Source: G963667855 sp963667855
GTDB lineage: Bacteria > Planctomycetota > Phycisphaerae > UBA1845
Assembly: GCA_963667855.2 (NCBI GenBank)
Contig: CAXXKI010000029.1
Coordinates: 496,001-560,000 of the forward strand
Length of the DNA: 64,000 bases
Direction: 5' to 3'
The notes under the pieces are model-generated. The model saw only the letters and a program-made list of their open reading frames with translations. It was not told where the DNA came from and made no database searches. Every line of letters begins with the position of its first letter. The stretch's first letter is position 1. The translations under genes and the position numbers were made by a program. Positions 55,159 through 63,411 of the stretch are shown piece after piece.

Positions 55159-55455
55159 CCAGCGAATGTAATGGTAACCAGCGTTTTTAACGATTTCCGG
55201 CAATGCCTTTTCAAGCTTTTTGTCACCCTCGACACTAAGTATTAACGTCTCAGGCTCATACTCCTCCACGAGGCCGGTGATTCTTAAACGACCAGCCGAA
55301 TAGAACGTATATTCCTTCTGCGAAACATGATCGGTCTTCGCATCAGCAAACACTCGTTCCATCTCTTGAACTCTGAATAACTCCCCAACGGCACATTCGA
55401 GACCGAAAAATAAGAATCGCAGCCGCATATCAATATGGATTGTTTCTCTGGCCAT
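55108..55455 (-). CDS. Small hypothetical protein ending inside a REP element
   Basis: The 115-aa product (MARETIHIDMRLRFLFFGLE at the start, LVEEYEPETLILSVEGDKKL later) looks like a true gene for about 97 residues, an alpha/beta mix without a known motif. Its last 17 residues (SSEDTLLNSDRSSETS) are encoded by the R1 hairpin at 55084-55158, so the natural C-terminus has been replaced or extended by the repeat. The function is unknown. Confidence 0.55.
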   Translation of the reverse strand: MARETIHIDMRLRFLFFGLECAVGELFRVQEMERVFADAKTDHVSQKEYTFYSAGRLRITGLVEEYEPETLILSVEGDKKLEKALPEIVKNAGYHYIRWSSEDTLLNSDRSSETS

Positions 55456-55540
55456 ACAACGCTCACCGGTTTCGGATTACTACGAGAAATCCCTACCAGT
55501 TTATTCTTCCAAGCATAACCGATCTACGTGGTTGATCCAG

Positions 55541-55697
55541 GTAATTCGCGGGATGCCTTACTTAATTCAATCCTTACTAGCAATATCTTGCGTTTCCGGC
55601 TTGCCCACATCGTTTCGCATGGAATTCCGGCGACATCTTACTTGATTCAAGACGAATCCAAACAGCAGTCCGAATGAAATAAAGAGTCCCCAAAACT
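55541..55697 (+). repeat. REP family R1: one half copy and one complete copy
   Basis: A left-arm half (GCGGGATGCCTTACTTAATTC) lies at 55548-55569. A full hairpin, AATTCCGGCGACATCTTACT to AATAAAGAGTCCCCAAAACT, spans 55624-55697. The full copy touches the stop of the gene at 55696. Confidence 0.75.
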
Positions 55698-56007
55698 AGG
55701 ACGGTGGCGTCTGGTTGGCTATTTTTCCAAGTTGAGCAACCATTTCCGCAGGCAGATCGAATGCGGTGGTCTCGCCTATAACGAGTCGTACGCCGTACTC
55801 CTCGCGAACGGCCTTGATGATCTGGTTAAAGTCATCCACGACCGTGAAATCCTCGACCGGAAGGACATACAGGCTACGATCCTCGTCGTCCCAACGCACA
55901 CTCTTGGCTGCTCGCCAGATGTACAAATAGTTTTCTCTACCCGGCGGATAGACTCTGAGTTGCCCGTCAGCATCGAAAGCGATACGTTGAATGATGACAT
56001 TAGCCAA
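55696..56007 (-). CDS. Hypothetical protein directly after the group II intron
   Basis: The only in-frame start is TTG 56007, without a ribosome site; bases 56008-56023 are the intron's 3' flank. The 103 residues (NVIIQRIAFDADGQLRVYPP, then VEDFTVVDDFNQIIKAVREEYG) look like real protein of alpha/beta type. Codons upstream remain open into the intron's 3' flank, and splicing of the intron would join this frame to the zinc-ribbon gene. Either the original start was lost by the insertion or a fusion is made. No known family. Confidence 0.5.
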   Translation of the reverse strand: MANVIIQRIAFDADGQLRVYPPGRENYLYIWRAAKSVRWDDEDRSLYVLPVEDFTVVDDFNQIIKAVREEYGVRLVIGETTAFDLPAEMVAQLGKIANQTPPS

Positions 56008-56063
56008 GGTTTTTATCGCACACGTCGGGTAGACCTGGGTGATTGCTCACCCAAGCCCCCCAC

Positions 56064-56097
56064 AGATCCGGACATGCACGATTAGCGCATCCGGCTC
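56064..56097 (-). ncRNA. Group II intron domain V
   Basis: The minus strand reads GAGCCGGATGCGCTAATCGT and then GCATGTCCGGATCT, exactly 34 nt, folding into the universal domain V hairpin with the AGC catalytic triad in its lower stem. The RT stop codon lies inside this hairpin. Confidence 0.9.
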
Positions 56098-57464
56098 CTC
56101 GAATCATGGTTTCGCTGCGAACGGTATACAGAGTGTACGACAACCGGTTTTGGCAGCGGGTAGCGGTCAAGAAGACGGACAAACGTCGGCCACCCAAAGT
56201 ACGACTTTTGCGAACGACGTCCGAGCCATTTCTTCCAGATACGCTTAACCCCTTCCCAATAACGTTCTAATGAAACACCGTTACCGGTAATACCGTAGTA
56301 GGCATAATGTCCGCGCATCTTCCGGGCAAGCTGAACATGCTGCTCGCAAACCCGAAGGTGGCGGTTAGTTCTGCACCATTTAGATATACCCTGTAACGAT
56401 CGACTCAACCGGTTTGAGGCGGTCTTACGCTTGACCACCCAATACCCACGCCAGGAACGACCCCAGTAGTGTGTAAAGCCCAGGAAGTCAAACGTCCCGG
56501 GACCACTGCCATCAGGTTGCTCGCCATTACGTGGCGGTCGGTTAAAGCGAACCAGGCGGGTCTTCTCTGGATGAAGTTTCAGACCGTACTTGCCAAATCG
56601 CTTCGGAAGTACCGCCATAACTTTACGAGCGTCATCCTCATTGGTAAACCCAATAACGAAGTCGTCCGCATAGCGGATAATGAATGTTCCGCCACGCAGA
56701 TGTGATTTAACCACCTGGTCGTACCATTCATCTAATACATAATGTAGATAAAGGTTCGCCAGAATCGGAGAGATCACTCCGCCTTGAGGTGTCCCACTGG
56801 TTGGACGATGCAGACATCCATCTTCCAGGATACCTGCTTTCAGCCATTTACCTATTAATCGTACCAGTACACCATCACGCACCCGTCGCTTGAGAAACTC
56901 TCGCAGATGAGCGTGGTCCAGAGCATCGAAGAAGCCCTGGATGTCCACTTCCAGTACCCAGCTTACCCTAATCGACTTGCACTGCTCATAGAATGACTCT
57001 AGAGCCTGATGGGCCGATCGGCCTGGACGGAAGCCATACGAACAGTCCATGAAATCTTGCTCGTATACTGCTTCCAATACCATCGCTACCGCACGTTGAA
57101 GCACCTTGTCTTCAAACGTCGGTATGCCAATAGGACGTGTCTTGCCACCCGGGCCTTTGGGGATATGAACCCGCCGTACCGGAGGCGCTTTGTAACGCCC
57201 TGATTTCGCTCGATCCAACAATGATTGGAGATTGTTCATCAGATCAATTGAATACGAGGCCGCCGTCTCTTGATCGACGCCCGGAGCCGCATCCTTACGT
57301 ACCTGATCATACGCTACTCGCAACCAGTCAAGGTCGATATGGTGGGCCAGTGCAGTGAAGCTCGTCTGCGGACCTAGTCTCGCCAGCTGTGCTATCCGAT
57401 GTTGTTTCGTTAACACGCGATCGAATGTCTGTGCATCCGCCGTGTTGCCCTTCATCGATTCCAT
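56082..57464 (-). CDS. ltrA: Group II intron-encoded reverse transcriptase/maturase
   Basis: About 460 aa from ATG 57464 (a GTG at 57500 is also open). RT blocks in order: GRYKAPPVRRVHIPKGPGGK, RPIGIPTFEDKVLQRAVAM, CSYGFRPGRSAHQAL, VLEVDIQGFFDALDH (first Asp), TPQGGVISPILANLYLH, the catalytic IIRYADDFVIGF, then FDFLGFTHYWGR and the maturase/thumb region (WCRTNRHLRVCEQHVQLARKM). No HNH endonuclease domain follows. It stabilises the intron RNA for splicing and reverse-transcribes it into new sites. The frame is intact, so the element may be mobile. Confidence 0.93.
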   Translation of the reverse strand: MESMKGNTADAQTFDRVLTKQHRIAQLARLGPQTSFTALAHHIDLDWLRVAYDQVRKDAAPGVDQETAASYSIDLMNNLQSLLDRAKSGRYKAPPVRRVHIPKGPGGKTRPIGIPTFEDKVLQRAVAMVLEAVYEQDFMDCSYGFRPGRSAHQALESFYEQCKSIRVSWVLEVDIQGFFDALDHAHLREFLKRRVRDGVLVRLIGKWLKAGILEDGCLHRPTSGTPQGGVISPILANLYLHYVLDEWYDQVVKSHLRGGTFIIRYADDFVIGFTNEDDARKVMAVLPKRFGKYGLKLHPEKTRLVRFNRPPRNGEQPDGSGPGTFDFLGFTHYWGRSWRGYWVVKRKTASNRLSRSLQGISKWCRTNRHLRVCEQHVQLARKMRGHYAYYGITGNGVSLERYWEGVKRIWKKWLGRRSQKSYFGWPTFVRLLDRYPLPKPVVVHSVYRSQRNHDSRSRMR

Positions 57465-58031
57465 GTTTCGGCATCGCCTTCCTTCCACGGGGTCTCTCAC
57501 GGGTGAAATTCCCCCGCTTCAACAGTACTATTCGATGCTCCGACTTCCTGCCGTTCATCCTGCCGCACTTCGTTGCCTTCGTTTGGCAGTACCAACCGTG
57601 TGTCTGTCTTTGCTCCTCACGACGCCTGACACGCGCGTCGCAGGCCAGGGGCTGATTATTCCGGGTAGCCCCCATCCGGATCATATCGACTGGAAACGAC
57701 AGGATCTCCCACGTTCCTGAGGAACCACAGTATGCACATGCCCTGCTCTTAGACCCCGGTGGGATCGAATGCGCCAGACCATTACGGCGACTCGATGCTG
57801 CCTTCCGTACAGGATGCGGACGACGTCGGCTCCCACAAATAGCCCTCTTTCGAGGCTCGATCACACGGCCTATGCACTCGCTGTCTACGCTTCGTCATGA
57901 TGGTTACCCAGCACAACGCAAGACTCGCTTCCGGCTGCCGGTCAGCTTTGCCGGGCAGGACTAAACCCGCCTGGTTCCTACGAAAGGTTTCACACAAATG
58001 AGTCATGGGCCCATAATGCAATCCCCCTTTC

Positions 58032-58416
58032 TCAGGCTTTCGTGGCGCACCCGCATTCCGGGCATATACCGCTTGTGTTGCCTCGCAGATTATATGAACA
58101 ACTTCGGCAATAAACGTTGTCTCCAACGGCCTTCTTACTGAATACCAGAATCTTCACCAATAGGATCGGCGAGAGTAGACCAACCATAAACAGGAACATC
58201 GCGGCTATAAACGCTACGACGTAAAACTCATTTTTTTTTTGCGACGAAGTAGAACAAACTCCCTGCCAGCAGGACTGTCGCGTAATACGTCGCAAGCCAA
58301 CCCAGAATCTTTCCCCGGTGTCGCCTTTCGAGAATTCCCCATCGCACCAACAGGAGTCCGATTAAGGGAATACTCAGATATCCACAGAATATGTAAAATA
58401 CGGTGCTAAGGTACAC
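58032..58416 (-). pseudogene. Zinc-ribbon membrane protein gene, frameshifted and interrupted by the intron
   Basis: Two overlapping frames form one gene of about 120 codons. The first (from 58416) gives two membrane helices (VFYIFCGYLSIPLIGLLLV, ATYYATVLLAGSLFYF). The second continues VVAFIAAMFLFMVGLLSPIL and ends with the ribbon CRSCSYNLRGNTSGICPECG. They are joined at a run of ten A (58231-58240); nine A would restore one frame. At 58050 the intron begins. Without splicing its first bases add CATKA and a stop at 58032. It is a small membrane protein of unknown role. Confidence 0.75.
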
Positions 58417-58564
58417 TTTTTTCCCCAGGCTTGAAGTAAGCCAACAACTCCATGTAAGGCATCACCCTAATCTGCTGATCGAACTTCAGGACAGATCGCA
58501 GAATGTAGAAAGAGTATAACCGAGCGGATCAGGATTATCACCCCATTCCACGACAGTGCGTCCT

Positions 58565-58936
58565 TTAATCTAATCTTTCCAGGTTTTCATTAGATCGAAG
58601 ATTGGCTCGCAGATAGGTTTTACGAGTAACTTTGTCGTACGCGATTACGAAACGTTCAGGGCCCGGTTCCGGCGATACCTTCAAAAAATCGTATAATTCG
58701 CACACGTGTACCACGTGCGTTGACCGATCGTAATGATCTCTCCGGAAAGTCATCATGGAATAATCAGGATAATGGGACTCAAGGTTTGATCCAGCTTCGG
58801 TGAGTACTCTATTCGCATGAATGTGAGCCATCGAATAGCGGATTTTATCGTTTTTATTCGGATCATTAATCGCACACCCGGAGAGGATAACAAGTGAGTA
58901 CATAGAAACGATAATAGATGGTGTTAGTCTTTTCAT
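58565..58936 (-). CDS. Small hypothetical lipoprotein
   Basis: The 123-aa protein has a lipoprotein signal ending LSGC at residue 21 and a short, polar mature part (VIAYDKVTRKTYLRANLRSN near the end). GAGGTATTCC precedes the ATG. No known motif. It stands alone between zinc-ribbon genes and a REP hairpin. Confidence 0.6.
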   Translation of the reverse strand: MKRLTPSIIVSMYSLVILSGCAINDPNKNDKIRYSMAHIHANRVLTEAGSNLESHYPDYSMMTFRRDHYDRSTHVVHVCELYDFLKVSPEPGPERFVIAYDKVTRKTYLRANLRSNENLERLD

Positions 58937-58976
58937 TGGAATACCTCATGATTTGTAATTCTGTGGAGGCCTTAGT

Positions 58977-59051
58977 ATTCCAGGGGACATCTTACTTAAT
59001 TCAAGACGTTTCCGAACTGCAATCCGAATTGAATAAGGCGTCCCTGGAACT
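58977..59051 (+). repeat. REP hairpin family R1, complete copy
   Basis: ATTCCAGGGGACATCTTACT to GAATAAGGCGTCCCTGGAACT, 75 bp. Directly to the right, ACCTCTGGAACT is repeated about three times up to the stop of the next gene. Confidence 0.8.
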
Positions 59052-59077
59052 ACCTCTGGAACTACCTCTGGAACTAC

Positions 59078-60559
59078 CTAATCATAATCGTATGGAGATA
59101 TCGGCGTTGAGGAAAACAATGGATTACCATCTCTAGGTAAATGCCGGTACCTGGTCAGGTATTCCCGGCCCAATTCCTCGGTTCGCTTCCACTCTTTTTC
59201 GGAAATCTCCCGTTTTCGATTCTCCACACGATCGAGATCATCGGTAAGAAAATCGGCAATGAAAGGCCAAAACGCCTGCCAGTTCCCCAGGGCGTTTACA
59301 CCCGGATGAAGATCTGTACTCTCGGAAACGTCGGTTGAGTAGGTGTTAACCGTTAACAGTCTGCTGCCCACGTACAGGCCGTATTCACCTACAAAGTGCT
59401 GATCAAACCGCAGAACAGCCACCGCGTCCAATTCGTCAGTGTAGGCGGCCACCAACAGCGGAGTTGTCGATAACACAACCGCTGCACGACTATCGCCGTA
59501 ATAAAGATGGTCGTGCATCATTTGCCGCATTTCCCGAGCCGACCCCTCTGCCTCTGAAAAGAGGAGGCGAAAGAAAAGGCTCCTGATCCCGAACAATTCC
59601 GGCCTGAATCTCCTTAACTTACGCTTTGACATGTGTACACCGCCGGGATCACTGGCTCTGGTCGTTGGATCAACATACGGGCCGGCAAACGTTCCCAACC
59701 AGTCCCCACAGAACCTGCTCACCCACCCGGCGAGGAGCATGAAAATACCCCAAACTCCCATGCAAATACCACACGCCAGGGGCAGACCTTCACCGCTATC
59801 CTTACCGCTGGTTTCAACCAAAAGTCTACCAACCGCGTAAAACCCACATCCCAGTGCAACGCTTACATACGTACCCATGATCGCCTGGACCACGCCGCCA
59901 CGCACTCGAAGAACCTTGTCTGTTTGCACACCAATCGATGTACATACAACGGCTCCCGCTAACACGGCATAGTGGTCTATAGACGGGTACAGAGCAACCA
60001 ATGCCAAGGCCGTAATCAGGCTTGCGGCCCCTACGAACGCCGCGGTTCCGTACCCGCCCGCCAGCGCTTTGTTCCGGTAGGGAGTCAGAAAGGCACGCAA
60101 GGTGGTGAGGTGGTCAATCAAAAGAGCGATCAGATAAGGTATGATAGCCAATAGGGCCAACCACCACATCGACGAGGCTAGTTCCGGGTTCTTTTTTCCC
60201 TGCCCAAAGGAAAAACCAACGGCCGCTAATACGACTCCTCCGGCCCTTGCTTTCGTCAGTTGCCAATTCCCTGGTAGAATATCCTCTATACTGTCGCGAA
60301 TAGCCAGTAAGGCTTTGTAGGAAATCGACTGCATCTTAATGCATTTAACCAATCCGCGCTGAGCATAGTCAAACTCCGGCGCATACGACAATATTCTAGC
60401 GTAATACCTGGATGCGTGAGGATAGTCCCCGGTAGCGAACAATCCGTCGGCTTTCTTCATTTGGTCTTCGATTGTCAGACCGCCCGATGCAGAGTACGTG
60501 GCGTTATCATCGCCAAGATGAAGAAACGGTATTCTGGAATTATGGTTATCTTCGCTCAT
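59078..60559 (-). CDS. Polytopic membrane protein with N-terminal TPR-like segment
   Basis: The 493-aa protein starts with a soluble part containing a TPR-like unit (KADGLFATGDYPHASRYYAR). It then has about six membrane helices between residues 100 and 290 (WLALLAIIPYLIALLIDHLT, AAFVGAASLITALALVALYP, GICMGVWGIFMLLAGWVSRF). A soluble C-terminal domain follows from residue 320 (AVVLSTTPLLVAAYTDELDAV, LYVGSRLLTVNTYSTDVSES). I recognise no family. It may be an envelope or stress protein. Confidence 0.6.
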   Translation of the reverse strand: MSEDNHNSRIPFLHLGDDNATYSASGGLTIEDQMKKADGLFATGDYPHASRYYARILSYAPEFDYAQRGLVKCIKMQSISYKALLAIRDSIEDILPGNWQLTKARAGGVVLAAVGFSFGQGKKNPELASSMWWLALLAIIPYLIALLIDHLTTLRAFLTPYRNKALAGGYGTAAFVGAASLITALALVALYPSIDHYAVLAGAVVCTSIGVQTDKVLRVRGGVVQAIMGTYVSVALGCGFYAVGRLLVETSGKDSGEGLPLACGICMGVWGIFMLLAGWVSRFCGDWLGTFAGPYVDPTTRASDPGGVHMSKRKLRRFRPELFGIRSLFFRLLFSEAEGSAREMRQMMHDHLYYGDSRAAVVLSTTPLLVAAYTDELDAVAVLRFDQHFVGEYGLYVGSRLLTVNTYSTDVSESTDLHPGVNALGNWQAFWPFIADFLTDDLDRVENRKREISEKEWKRTEELGREYLTRYRHLPRDGNPLFSSTPISPYDYD

Positions 60560-60620
60560 ATCTTGTACATATTGAATCGTATTGCTCGCTCGATCCTCTT
60601 GAGGATTCGGTAATTCCGTA

Positions 60621-60693
60621 TTTCAGGGCCATCTTACTTGGTCCAAGACGAATCCAAACAGCAGTCCGAATTAAATAAAGCCTCCCCCGAACT
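60621..60693 (+). repeat. REP hairpin family R1, complete copy
   Basis: TTTCAGGGCCATCTTACTTG to AAATAAAGCCTCCCCCGAACT, 73 bp with a more decayed left arm. Bases 60694-60782, up to the truncated intron, show nothing else. Confidence 0.75.
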
Positions 60694-60782
60694 AGCTGCG
60701 AGCTGAATAGCCAATTAGCCTCAAAATCTCTGCTACAACAGTGTTCAATACTATCTTAAATTGGTGACTGTCCTGCATTCTT

Positions 60783-61334
60783 ACGGGTGAAATTCCCCCG
60801 CTTCAACAGTACTATTCGATGCTCCGACTTCCTGCCGTTCATCCTACCGCACTTCGTTGCCTTCGTTTGGCAGTACCAACCGTGTGTCTGTCTTCGCTCC
60901 TCACGACGCCTGACACGCGCGTCGCAGGCCAGGGGCTGATTATTCCGGGTAGCCCCCATCCGGATCATATCGACTGGAAACGACAGGATCTCCCACGTTC
61001 CTGAGGAACCACAGTATGCACATGCCCTGCTCTTAGACCCCGGTGGGATCGAATGCGCCAGACCATTACGGCGACTCGATGCTGCCTTCCGTACAGGATG
61101 CGGACGACGTCGGCTCCCACAAGTAGCCCTCTTTCGAGGCTCGATCACACGGCCTATGCACTCGCTGTCTACGCTTCGTCATGATGGTTACCCAGCACAA
61201 CGCAAGACTCGCTTCCGGCTGCCGGTCAGCTTTGCCGGGCAGGACTAAGCCCGCCAGGTTCCTACGAAAGGTTTCACACAAATGAGTCATGGGCCCATAA
61301 TGCAATCCCCCTTTCTCAGGCTTTCGTGGCGCAC
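60783..61334 (-). mobile_element. 3'-truncated copy of the group II intron
   Basis: These 552 bp match 57499-58050 without gaps and with only about five mismatches. The copy keeps the exact 5' end (GTGCGCCACG) but lacks the RT gene and domains V and VI. It therefore cannot splice by itself. The 5' exon again ends TGCCCGGAATGCGG. Loss of the 3' part is not what aborted reverse transcription gives, so a later deletion is more likely. Confidence 0.9.
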
Positions 61335-61696
61335 CCGCATTCCGGGCATATTCCACTTTTGTTTCCAGTCAGATCATAAGAACAAGAGCGACACTTCCCG
61401 GGATCGTGACCACGTACACACTTCATCCAGGCTAAACCAGTAATAGTCGCAAATACAACTACGACAAACCACAAAGAAAACCAGCGAACAACCCCGAAGA
61501 CACTGCGGGACTTTACCCCTTTAGGCTTTATCAAAGAGATACCCGGCCTTATCGAATACGATTTATCGCCAACAAGAACACTGCCACTGTCAACGTATAC
61601 GACTCCGTTTGTGGTTGAATACTTCATTGCCCGGTAATAACTACCGCAACAAGTCAGCAACAAAACCCCCGTGCATACCATCATCAACCATTTCAC
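61316..61696 (-). CDS. Membrane protein with zinc ribbon, ending in the truncated intron
   Basis: The 126-aa protein starts at GTG with a short hydrophobic lipoprotein-like leader (LMMVCTGVLLLTCC). It has a soluble stretch, one membrane helix (FSLWFVVVVFATITGLAW), and the ribbon CRSCSYDLTGNKSGICPECG. The last five residues CATKA and the stop come from the intron's first bases. The ribbon is complete, so the protein is probably functional in spite of the insertion. Its role is unknown. Confidence 0.7.
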   Translation of the reverse strand: MKWLMMVCTGVLLLTCCGSYYRAMKYSTTNGVVYVDSGSVLVGDKSYSIRPGISLIKPKGVKSRSVFGVVRWFSLWFVVVVFATITGLAWMKCVRGHDPGKCRSCSYDLTGNKSGICPECGCATKA

Positions 61697-61787
61697 GGCA
61701 TTCTCGCTTGTTCATCGGCCATATCGCTCGATAACGAGCCCAGGCACCAACTCCGCACTCCATATTTTAAAACCATCATTCTGCCCG

Positions 61788-62648
61788 CTACGGTTTAACG
61801 CTATCCAGATATTGTGTTGCTGCCGTTTTCAATATGCCTTTGCCATCGGTCGCGAATTGCCGGGCTCTCGTTATCAATTCGTCATTCTTGATTTGTGCTT
61901 CGGAAAACTCAAAAAACATGCTCGCTACCGTTTTGGGCTTTTTGGCGTCGAATCCACTATCCAGTAATTCGCATATTACCATTACGCCTTTATCAGCATG
62001 TTTTTTTTCACCATAAGCTGCAACAACCGCTGCAACCTCGAAACGTCTCTTCTCTGACAATCCATCGCTTAAAGCAGAATCCAACTCTTTTTCTATGGTA
62101 TCGGCCCCATACGTTTTCATATATACCTTTAGAGTTTCTACAAATAAATAGGCACTGCCGCGGATCGGGCGACGAAGAACCGACTGCAATAGTTTTTGTT
62201 TTTGAGGGATATCATAATACTGGACTATTTTAACAGCTGTTATCTGCCACCTGTCTTTTTCCTGGCTCAGTACGTTCACCAATAATCCTTCAAATTCCTT
62301 AAACTGATGATCCTGGCTTAAGTTTGAAATATTCAACATGATATCCCCCTGCTGAATATTGGTAAATCCAGTGTAACCGTTAGCGATATATTTCCGCACA
62401 TCACCATCGGTTCGAATCAAATCCATAAATCGCCCCAGGTTTTCGGCGCTAATCTCGGTCCCTTCCTTCCGTTCCTCCAACAGTTTTTTAAACTCTTCAA
62501 CCTCACTTTTCTCAACCTTGTTTTCTTCTCTCTGCGCAGTCACATCCTCGGGTGCCGCATTCCGGTGTTCTTGTTTACACGAAACCACGAAAACACTTAC
62601 TGACAAAAACGCAAGGAAACATGCACGTGACATCGGCGGCTTATTCAT
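61788..62648 (-). CDS. Hypothetical helical lipoprotein
   Basis: The 286-aa protein has a lipoprotein signal ending VVSC at residue 24, a charged coiled-coil stretch (ENKVEKSEVEEFKKLLEERK), and a helical-repeat body (YIANGYTGFTNIQQGDIMLN, LLQSVLRRPIRGSAYLFVET, AAVVAAYGEKKHADKGVMVI) that recalls HEAT-like repeats. GAGGAT precedes the ATG. Nothing points to an enzyme. Confidence 0.6.
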   Translation of the reverse strand: MNKPPMSRACFLAFLSVSVFVVSCKQEHRNAAPEDVTAQREENKVEKSEVEEFKKLLEERKEGTEISAENLGRFMDLIRTDGDVRKYIANGYTGFTNIQQGDIMLNISNLSQDHQFKEFEGLLVNVLSQEKDRWQITAVKIVQYYDIPQKQKLLQSVLRRPIRGSAYLFVETLKVYMKTYGADTIEKELDSALSDGLSEKRRFEVAAVVAAYGEKKHADKGVMVICELLDSGFDAKKPKTVASMFFEFSEAQIKNDELITRARQFATDGKGILKTAATQYLDSVKP

Positions 62649-62739
62649 TTTCTATCCTCATGCTTTTAATTACCGATATTCGTATACTCATATCTAATCC
62701 AGCAAATACCATAATCTCTAAACCTGGAGTCGGGCGATG

Positions 62740-62820
62740 AGTTCCGGAGACATCTTGTTTAATCCCTGGCAATTCCGAACCACAAACCAAATAGTTCGGA
62801 GGACGCCTTACTTAATTCAA
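62740..62820 (+). repeat. Two left-arm half copies of REP family R1
   Basis: AGTTCCGGAGACATCTTGTTTAA at 62740 and AGTTCGGAGGACGCCTTACT at 62793, both followed by TTAAT. No right arms are present. Confidence 0.7.
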
Positions 62821-63411
62821 AAGGACTCCGTCCCACAAACAATACTGCTCATGCAATTCCATTAACAGGTTACGGCAATCGCCCATTCCTCGTCAACGAT
62901 ATTGTTTTTGGATTTTGCCTTACCGGGAAGTCGGTTCCGCCGATGACGGACTTCGCGGACTCTTTGGATAATATCGCTATTGAAATCTCGGTTTTACGCC
63001 CTTTGCTAAAATCTGTTCTCCGCCTTCGGCCGACGAGAGGCCGGACGAATCCAAGGTGAAACAGATCGAAGGCGGAACGAACATTTCGGCGGGCTAAAGA
63101 CGGAGCGGACCACAGCGAAACAGAAGCTTGAGCTGGCAGTTCTTCGCTGATCGCTTACCACCGCGGACGAACAAAGTGCGGTTTATTCCATTGAATCTTG
63201 ATTCGCCATCAGCTTTGGTTATCGCCCCGAAAAAACACCCTTTTTTGCATCAAAAACGCGGATTCCTTCGGGGCAGCATTTGGTATTAATTTTAAATCCG
63301 TCAAGGGTGGTCAGGGTCTACGTTATAGGGGTGGAAGGGAGGTGCAGATCCTCCCGGTGAATCGAGGCCGCAATTGCTTACGCGGCTGGTGGATGAAAAA
63401 GGAGAGAGGCA
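62821..63411. other. Gap with a long inverted repeat and the leader of the last gene
   Basis: No gene was recognised. TCCGCCTTCGG near 63019 and CGAAGGCGGA near 63066 pair around an inner GGCC hairpin. A plus-strand frame near 62868-63056 (GNRPFLVNDIVFGFCLTGKS) is open but has no start. The last 30 bp lead into a strong ribosome site. Confidence 0.45.

Larger units (their letters stand above)
56024..58050 (-). mobile_element. Complete group II intron with reverse transcriptase
   Basis: The 2027-bp intron begins at 58050 with GTGCGCCACGAAAG and ends at 56024 with CTACCCGAC, both typical for bacterial group II introns. A 34-nt domain V and a domain VI hairpin (GGGTGAGCAATCACCC) lie at the 3' end. 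The RT gene fills the middle. The 5' exon is the TGCCCGGAATGCGG stretch of a zinc-ribbon gene. A 3'-truncated copy at 60783-61334 sits after the same 14 exon bases. Confidence 0.92.
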
